A stretch of DNA of 5,317 nucleotides from Pseudomonadota bacterium (GTDB taxonomy: Bacteria > Pseudomonadota > Alphaproteobacteria > Kiloniellales > J153). Below are positions 1 to 5,317 of the stretch, piece by piece. The position numbers were made by a program, and so were the translations under genes. The DNA is taken from contig JACZWN010000215.1 of assembly GCA_022572105.1 (NCBI GenBank), positions 1 through 5,317 of the forward strand, written 5' to 3'. Every line of letters begins with the position of its first letter. The first letter of the stretch is position 1. The notes under the pieces were generated by a model. That model ran no database searches, was not told the origin of the DNA, and saw only the letters and a list, made by a program, of their open reading frames with translations.

Positions 1-125
1 TTGATGACGACGCCGTCGAAGGCCTCGGCGAGCGCAAGCGCGAGCCCCGACTTGCCGCCGGCCGTCGGGCCGGTGATCACCACCATCGGGGGCCGGTCGT
101 CGGACTGCTTTGCGGTCTCGGTCAT
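1..125 (-). CDS. miaA: tRNA dimethylallyltransferase MiaA, N-terminal part (cut by window edge)
   Basis: MiaA transfers a dimethylallyl group from DMAPP to N6 of A37 in tRNAs that read codons starting with U; it acts in the cytoplasm. Only the first 41 codons are in the window. They show a P-loop at residues 19-26 (GPTAGGKS), preceded by the strand MVVIT and followed by LALALAEAFDGVVI, then the first two bases of an Asn codon. This is the usual MiaA opening, where N-(A/S)-D-S follows. The family is about 300 residues, so most of the gene lies beyond position 1. The ATG at 125-123 is chosen because an in-frame TAA lies 24 nt upstream. No strong Shine-Dalgarno is seen; a GTG three codons upstream (134-132) and Met14 are alternative starts. 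It runs in the same direction as the protease gene but is separated from it by a terminator, so it probably has its own promoter. Confidence 0.93.
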   Translation of the reverse strand, partial: MTETAKQSDDRPPMVVITGPTAGGKSGLALALAEAFDGVVI

Positions 126-170
126 GCGTGGCACGGGTCTCGGGGCTTATTTCGGGTCGCGCCGGGCTTC

Positions 171-204
171 TATACCAGGCGCATGGATATACCAGGCGCA
201 TGGA
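171..204. repeat. Perfect 17-bp tandem duplication (2 copies)
   Basis: The unit tataccaggcgcatgga occurs at 171-187 and again directly at 188-204 without mismatch. It lies upstream of miaA and contains the ATG that opens the serB-like stub on the plus strand. Because 17 is not a multiple of three, the first ATG (183-185) is out of frame with the second (200-202) and reaches a TGA after 12 codons. Replication slippage is the simplest origin. Confidence 0.95.
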
Positions 205-304
205 TAATGTGCTTACCGTGATCGGCGATCCGGCTTCAAGCGCCGTGGACGCCGCGCTCGCCCGGGCTACCGGGGCGGCGAATTCCACGATCGAGCGCTG
301 GCCG
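200..304 (+). pseudogene. serB: Probable remnant of the phosphoserine phosphatase gene serB (N-terminal stub)
   Basis: Reading from ATG 200 gives MDNVLTVIGDPASSAVDAAL, then about 14 more residues to Trp34. This resembles the N-terminal, ACT-like segment of alphaproteobacterial SerB, which typically opens M-x-x-V-L-T-L-I-A-x-P followed by a D-A-A-L-like helix. Resemblance fades near position 301. None of the HAD-phosphatase body (the DMDST motif and beyond) is present. The frame stays open to a stop at 437-439, but that part crosses the terminator and overlaps the 3' end of the protease gene in antisense, so it is unlikely to be meaningful. As I recall it, in several alphaproteobacteria serB lies here, divergent from miaA and convergent with degP, which fits the position and strand. 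The boundaries are approximate. It could instead be a chance ORF or a short unrelated gene. Confidence 0.5.
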
Positions 305-310
305 CAAAGC

Positions 311-339
311 AAAAGCGGCGGCCCCGACGGACCGCCGCT
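311..339 (-). terminator. Intrinsic terminator downstream of the Do-family protease gene
   Basis: AGCGGCGG (314-321) pairs perfectly with CCGCCGCT (332-339). Two more G-C pairs can form inside after one mismatch. On the minus-strand transcript the stem is followed at once by UUUUGCUUUGC (the complement of the A-rich 303-314 stretch). It starts 25 nt after the protease stop codon, as expected for a rho-independent terminator. There is no T tract on the plus strand, so it should act only on leftward transcription. Confidence 0.78.
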
Positions 340-363
340 CGCTCCCTTGCGGGGGCCGCTGGC

Positions 364-1854
<1,491 letters not shown>

Positions 1855-1863
1855 GACTGGGCA

Positions 1864-1881
1864 CCCTCCGGGCGCGGAGGG
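1864..1881 (-). promoter_or_regulatory. Hairpin that masks the degP ribosome binding site
   Basis: On the minus-strand mRNA, CCCUCCG (1881-1875) can pair with CGGAGGG (1870-1864) across a 4-nt CGCC loop: seven base pairs, six of them G-C. The 3' arm contains the Shine-Dalgarno GGAGGG, 9 nt before the degP ATG. Folding would therefore sequester the ribosome binding site completely. The inverted repeat is read directly from the sequence; a regulatory role such as thermosensing is an inference. Confidence 0.6.
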
Positions 1882-1911
1882 CGTCGGTCGATCGTATCAC
1901 TCGTTGCACAC

Positions 1912-1943
1912 CGATTTGGTAGGAAATCGCCGCTTGTCAAGCG
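1912..1943. promoter_or_regulatory. Two adjacent inverted repeats upstream of degP (possible operator)
   Basis: CGATTT-N6-AAATCG occupies 1912-1929. One base further on, the 13-bp odd-centred palindrome CGCTTGTCAAGCG occupies 1931-1943. Both are perfect dyads of the kind bound by dimeric regulators, about 60-90 bp upstream of the degP start. No regulator is encoded in the window, so the binding partner is unknown. Confidence 0.45.
1914..1941 (-). promoter_or_regulatory. Possible degP promoter (TTGACA-type -35, weak or heat-shock-like -10)
   Basis: Reading leftward, CTTGACA (1941-1935) is followed 16 nt after CTTGAC by CCAAAT (1919-1914). TTGACA matches the housekeeping -35 hexamer perfectly, but no good TATAAT lies at 16-18 nt. 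CTTGAC with a C-C-A-rich -10 is reminiscent of alphaproteobacterial RpoH promoters, which would suit a Do protease. The match is loose. Transcription would start about 50 nt upstream of the start codon and include the SD hairpin. Confidence 0.35.
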
Positions 1944-1995
1944 TTTCGCGCATATTCCGACCCTGCTCGAACAACTAGGCGGAATTATGGCCGAG

Positions 1996-2055
1996 GGACC
2001 CGGCCGCGCAAAAGGGGTATCTGATCCGGGTTAATAAATTGCCGGACCCGGCCGC
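1996..2055. repeat. 12-bp direct repeat flanking an AT-rich patch
   Basis: ggacccggccgc is found at 1996-2007 and exactly repeated at 2044-2055, a period of 48 bp. The interval contains ttaataaatt (2031-2040), the most AT-rich stretch of the window. CCGGGT (2026-2031) is also complementary to ACCCGG (2046-2051) across a 14-nt AT-rich loop. The function is unknown. Confidence 0.8.
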
Positions 2056-2070
2056 CCAGGGGAGTGGGCC

Positions 2071-2100
2071 GGTTCCGCCTCAGCTGGTTCCGCCTCAACG
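2071..2100. repeat. 15-bp tandem duplication, 13/15 identical
   Basis: Units at 2071-2085 and 2086-2100 share ggttccgcctca as their first 12 bases. They differ only at two of the last three positions. The repeat is noncoding and lies between the reductase and degP genes. Confidence 0.88.
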
Positions 2101-2153
2101 GAAACCGCTTTATACCAAGGATTCCTGATATCGCCCCATTTCATGGGAGCGAA

Positions 2154-2167
2154 TCGGCCCGGGCCGA
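2154..2167. repeat. 14-bp perfect palindrome TCGGCCCGGGCCGA
   Basis: The sequence equals its own reverse complement with no central gap. It overlaps the start of the adjacent 18-bp tandem duplication. It could be part of a cruciform or binding site, or chance in very GC-rich DNA. Confidence 0.7.
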
Positions 2168-2197
2168 GGCGTAAACGAGGCCCGAGGCGTAAACGGG
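2162..2197. repeat. 18-bp tandem duplication, 16/18 identical, plus a partial third copy
   Basis: Units at 2162-2179 and 2180-2197 share cgaggcgtaaacg and differ at positions 2 and 17. A degenerate partial third copy (gcccgacgc) follows at 2198-2206. The array is noncoding on the minus strand, downstream of the reductase stop. Confidence 0.88.
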
Positions 2198-2240
2198 GCC
2201 CGACGCCGTCGATCGATTTGCGCCTGAACGCGTCCGCGAT

Positions 2241-2265
2241 GGCACGGCGGCGGCCGCCGGGTGCC
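2241..2265 (-). terminator. GC-rich hairpin just downstream of the reductase gene (weak terminator candidate)
   Basis: GGCAC (2241-2245) pairs with GTGCC (2261-2265) around the palindrome CGGCGGCCGCCG (2248-2259), beginning 9 nt after the reductase stop codon. The stem would be very stable, but no U tract follows on the minus-strand transcript. It may instead be an mRNA 3'-end stabiliser, or assist rho-dependent termination of the operon. Confidence 0.35.
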
Positions 2266-2274
2266 CTCCCTCGG

Positions 2275-3210
2275 TCACAGCCCTTCGACGTAACGGATCA
2301 TGCGCGCGCGCATCTCGGGATCGGGCAGGCGGCCGGTGGCCGCGCCCATGTTCTGGCGCATGTGATCGACCCGCGTGGTCGCGGGAATGGCGCAGGTGAC
2401 GGCCGGGTGGGAGACGATGAACTTGAGGAAGAACTGGGCCCAGTTGGCGCAGTCGAATTCGCGCGCCCAGGCGGGCAGCGGGTGGCGTTCGAAATAGTCG
2501 AACAGCGCGCCCTGCCGGAACGGCCGGTTGACGATCACCGCAAGGCCGCGCTCGGCCGCCAGCGGCAGCAGTCGCCTCTCGGCCCGCCGGTCGAGGAGGT
2601 TGTAGGTGAACTGGACGAAGTCGAACCGCCGCTCGGCCAGGGCTTTCTCGAAGGCGGGATGACGGCGGCCGTGCGACGTGGTGATGCCGATGTAACGCAG
2701 CCGGCCGCGCGCCTTCCAATCCACCAGCGTCTCCAGGTGGGCCTGCCAGTCGAGCATGTTGTGGATCTGCATCAGGTCGAAACGGTCCGCGCCCCAGAGC
2801 CGCCGCGACGCCTCCATCTGCCGGACCCCGCGCGCTTGGAAGAGCGTCCACACCTTGGTCGCGGAAAACAGCGCCCGCTTGTCGGCGATGCGCGCCAGGC
2901 AGTAGCCGATGACCTCCTCCGAGGAGCCGTACATGGGCGAGGAATCGATCGCCGCGCCGCCGCCGTCGAAGAAGGCTCGCAACACCTCGAGCCGCTCGGC
3001 GCGCAGCATGGCGTTCGCACCCACGTCGAAGGTGAGCCACGAGCCCATGCCGATGACCGGCAAGCGTTCCCCGGTCCCCGGGATGGCCTTGGTCAGCAGC
3101 GGCCGGGATGCGGCGGACGCCCGGCCGGGGCCGAGATGGAGCGCCGCCCCGAGGGCGCCCATCGAGGTCAGGAACGCGCGCCGGCTCAGGTCGCGCCGCA
3201 CTCGCGTCAT
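2275..3210 (-). CDS. Tat-exported aldo/keto reductase of unknown substrate
   Basis: This NAD(P)H-dependent oxidoreductase has the aldo/keto reductase (beta/alpha)8 barrel fold and is 311 residues long. The N-terminus has a twin-arginine motif, SRRAFL at 9-14, then a moderately hydrophobic stretch and a likely cleavage site after ASA at 31-33, so export to the periplasm by Tat is expected. The family's catalytic tetrad is intact: Asp89 and Tyr94 (in IDSSPMYG), Lys119 (SATKV) and His150 (LMQIH). A C-terminal cofactor-binding segment, IPATTRVDHMRQNMGA, lies at about 275-291. The ATG at 3210-3208 is chosen because GGGGAGG (3217-3223) sits 6 nt upstream; a TTG at 3225 in the same frame overlaps that SD and is unlikely. 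It lies 45 nt after pyruvate kinase and is probably co-transcribed with it. The substrate cannot be predicted. Tat transport would let it fold and bind NADP(H) in the cytoplasm before export. Confidence 0.92.
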   Translation of the reverse strand: MTRVRRDLSRRAFLTSMGALGAALHLGPGRASAASRPLLTKAIPGTGERLPVIGMGSWLTFDVGANAMLRAERLEVLRAFFDGGGAAIDSSPMYGSSEEVIGYCLARIADKRALFSATKVWTLFQARGVRQMEASRRLWGADRFDLMQIHNMLDWQAHLETLVDWKARGRLRYIGITTSHGRRHPAFEKALAERRFDFVQFTYNLLDRRAERRLLPLAAERGLAVIVNRPFRQGALFDYFERHPLPAWAREFDCANWAQFFLKFIVSHPAVTCAIPATTRVDHMRQNMGAATGRLPDPEMRARMIRYVEGL

Positions 3211-3216
3211 CCCGTG

Positions 3217-3223
3217 CCTCCCC
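3217..3223 (-). promoter_or_regulatory. Strong Shine-Dalgarno that fixes the reductase start
   Basis: GGGGAGG lies 6 nt before the ATG at 3210. It gives the standard spacing for that start and rules against the in-frame TTG at 3225, whose initiation would have to occur on top of this site. Confidence 0.8.
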
Positions 3224-3255
3224 AATGGTGCCGCCGAACCGGGGGTCGGCCGGTA

Positions 3256-4674
<1,419 letters not shown>

Positions 4675-4677
4675 GGC

Positions 4678-4699
4678 TCGAATCCTAATCGAATCCTAC
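4678..4699 (-). repeat. 11-bp tandem duplication that doubles the pyk Shine-Dalgarno
   Basis: tcgaatccta occurs at 4678-4687 and 4689-4698 (period 11, 10 of 11 bases identical). On the minus strand each copy carries TAGGATTCGA. The nearer AGGA (4686-4683) is 8 nt from the pyk ATG, and the farther one (4697-4694) is 19 nt away. Only the nearer copy is well spaced for ribosome binding. Confidence 0.85.
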
Positions 4700-4706
4700 C
4701 GGGCCG

Positions 4707-4771
4707 CCGCGGTCATTGCACGGAAGGAAAACGGGGCACGGAAGGACAACGTGACCGGGGCCGCGGTCATT
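4707..4771. repeat. 18-bp-periodic repeat block between the glycerate kinase and pyk genes
   Basis: Two units at 4718-4735 (gcacggaaggaaaacggg) and 4736-4753 match at 16 of 18 positions. They are flanked by an exact 11-bp direct repeat, ccgcggtcatt, at 4707-4717 and 4761-4771. The two flanking copies are 54 bp apart, which is three 18-bp periods. The right copy includes the glycerate kinase stop codon (4769-4767), so the left copy looks like a duplicated end of that gene. Confidence 0.88.
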
Positions 4772-5317
4772 CGCGGGTCAACACCAGGATGGCGCGGAAG
4801 TCGTTGACGTTGGTGAGCGTCGGACCGGTCACCACCAAATCGCCGAGCGCCGCGAAGAACCCGTAGCCGTCGTTATCGGCGAGGCGCGCCTCGGGATCGA
4901 GCCCGGCGGCGCGCGCCCGAACCAGGGTATCCGGCCCGATCAGCGCGCCGGCGTTGTCCTCGGTGCCGTCGATGCCGTCGGTGTCGCAGGCCAGCGCGAA
5001 GATGCCGGGCGCGCCGTCCAGCGCCAGGGCGAGGGCGAGCAGGAACTCGGCGTTGCGTCCGCCGCGCCCCTTGCCGCGCAGGGTGACCGTGGTCTCGCCG
5101 CCGGAGAGCAGAACGCAGGGCGGCGCCGCCGGTCGGCCATGTTGCGCCGCCTGGAGCGCGCTGCCGGCCATGTCGCGGGCCACCTCGCGCGCCTCGCCCT
5201 CGATCGCGTCGCCCAGGATGAGCGGCTCGATGCCGGCGTCCCGGGCGCGCGCCGACGCCGCCTCGAGGGCGTCCCGGGGCCGCGCGATCAACACCGTCTC
5301 GGCGCGGGTGAGGCGCG
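4767..5317 (-). CDS. gckA: Glycerate 2-kinase / hydroxypyruvate reductase-like protein, MOFRL family, C-terminal part
   Basis: Members of this family phosphorylate D-glycerate to 2-phosphoglycerate with ATP. They are often annotated as hydroxypyruvate reductase TtuD after the tartrate-utilisation gene. The last 182 codons are present; full-length members have roughly 420-450 residues, so the start lies beyond 5317. Landmarks of the C-terminal MOFRL domain are LLSGGETTVTLRGKGRGGRN, the acidic ACDTDGIDGTEDNAGA, and the closing GDLVVTGPTLTNVNDFRAIL, followed by the terminal LTRE. Upstream, PLILGDAIEGEAREVA marks the end of the N-terminal DUF4147-type domain. The frame is open to the window edge, so the GTG at 5294 is an internal Val, not a start. 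Its product feeds PEP through enolase, matching the next gene, pyruvate kinase. I prefer the kinase function; the symbol ttuD is the alternative. Confidence 0.92.
   Translation of the reverse strand, partial: RLTRAETVLIARPRDALEAASARARDAGIEPLILGDAIEGEAREVARDMAGSALQAAQHGRPAAPPCVLLSGGETTVTLRGKGRGGRNAEFLLALALALDGAPGIFALACDTDGIDGTEDNAGALIGPDTLVRARAAGLDPEARLADNDGYGFFAALGDLVVTGPTLTNVNDFRAILVLTRE

Larger units (their letters stand above)
1855..2274. other. 420-bp intergenic region without a credible gene
   Basis: No ORF here has both a start with a ribosome binding site and recognisable sequence; the long plus-strand frames that cross it are antisense shadows of the flanking genes. No tRNA or rRNA was recognised. 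From left to right it holds the degP SD hairpin (1864-1881), two dyads overlapping a promoter-like element (1912-1943), a 12-bp direct repeat flanking an AT-rich patch (1996-2055; ttaataaatt at 2031-2040), a 15-bp tandem duplication (2071-2100), a 14-bp palindrome and 18-bp tandem duplication (2154-2197), and a GC-rich hairpin next to the reductase stop (2241-2265). Confidence 0.8.

Noticed and set aside
171..204. CRISPR-like or iteron array
   Set aside because: There are only two adjacent copies with no spacer and no cas or replication genes. The repeats elsewhere in the window have unrelated units.
2162..2206. Arg/Lys/Gly-Pro repeat peptide (RRKRGP units) encoded on the plus strand
   Set aside because: It is the translation of a noncoding 18-bp tandem duplication inside an antisense frame; there is no ribosome binding site or conserved context.
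1855..2274. Hidden tRNA, small RNA gene or insertion sequence in the 420-bp gap
   Set aside because: No tRNA cloverleaf sequence landmarks, no transposase-like frame and no matching terminal inverted repeats were seen. A small RNA cannot be excluded without expression data, but nothing supports one.
4753..4768. Possible terminator hairpin GACCG/CGGTC at the end of the glycerate kinase gene
   Set aside because: The stem is only five base pairs, overlaps the stop codon and has no U tract. Co-transcription into pyk is more likely.

Overview
The window is GC-rich DNA from a bacterium, most likely an alphaproteobacterium and perhaps Rhodospirillales-like. This is inferred from the high G+C at third codon positions, the alphaproteobacterial style of the Do-family protease, and a degP / serB slot / miaA neighbourhood I recall from that class. 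No species can be named. All five protein genes lie on the minus strand, so transcription runs from right to left.

Right part (5317 down to 2275): a probable operon. It contains the C-terminal part of a MOFRL-family glycerate 2-kinase (gckA/ttuD type, cut by the window edge), then pyruvate kinase (92-nt gap), then an aldo/keto reductase with a twin-arginine signal peptide (45-nt gap). Glycerate kinase makes 2-phosphoglycerate, which enolase turns into PEP, the substrate of pyruvate kinase. The first two genes therefore form a short glycerate-to-pyruvate module. The reductase appears to be an exported passenger of unknown substrate.

Middle gap (2274 down to 1855): about 420 bases without a credible gene. 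It holds short tandem and direct repeats, palindromes, a possible promoter with two adjacent dyads, and, just before degP, a hairpin that would bury the degP ribosome binding site.

Left part (1854 down to 1): a periplasmic Do-family (DegP/DegQ-like) serine protease with two PDZ domains, followed 25 nt after its stop by a clear intrinsic terminator, and then the 5' end of miaA (tRNA dimethylallyltransferase). Between them, on the plus strand, about 34 codons resemble the N-terminus of an alphaproteobacterial phosphoserine phosphatase (serB). This looks like the stub of a gene otherwise deleted from its usual place.

No complete new system (defence island, CRISPR array, mobile element) is visible. 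The best leads are the SD-masking hairpin of degP, the serB stub, short tandem duplications in the three larger gaps, and the potassium-independent signature in the pyruvate kinase.
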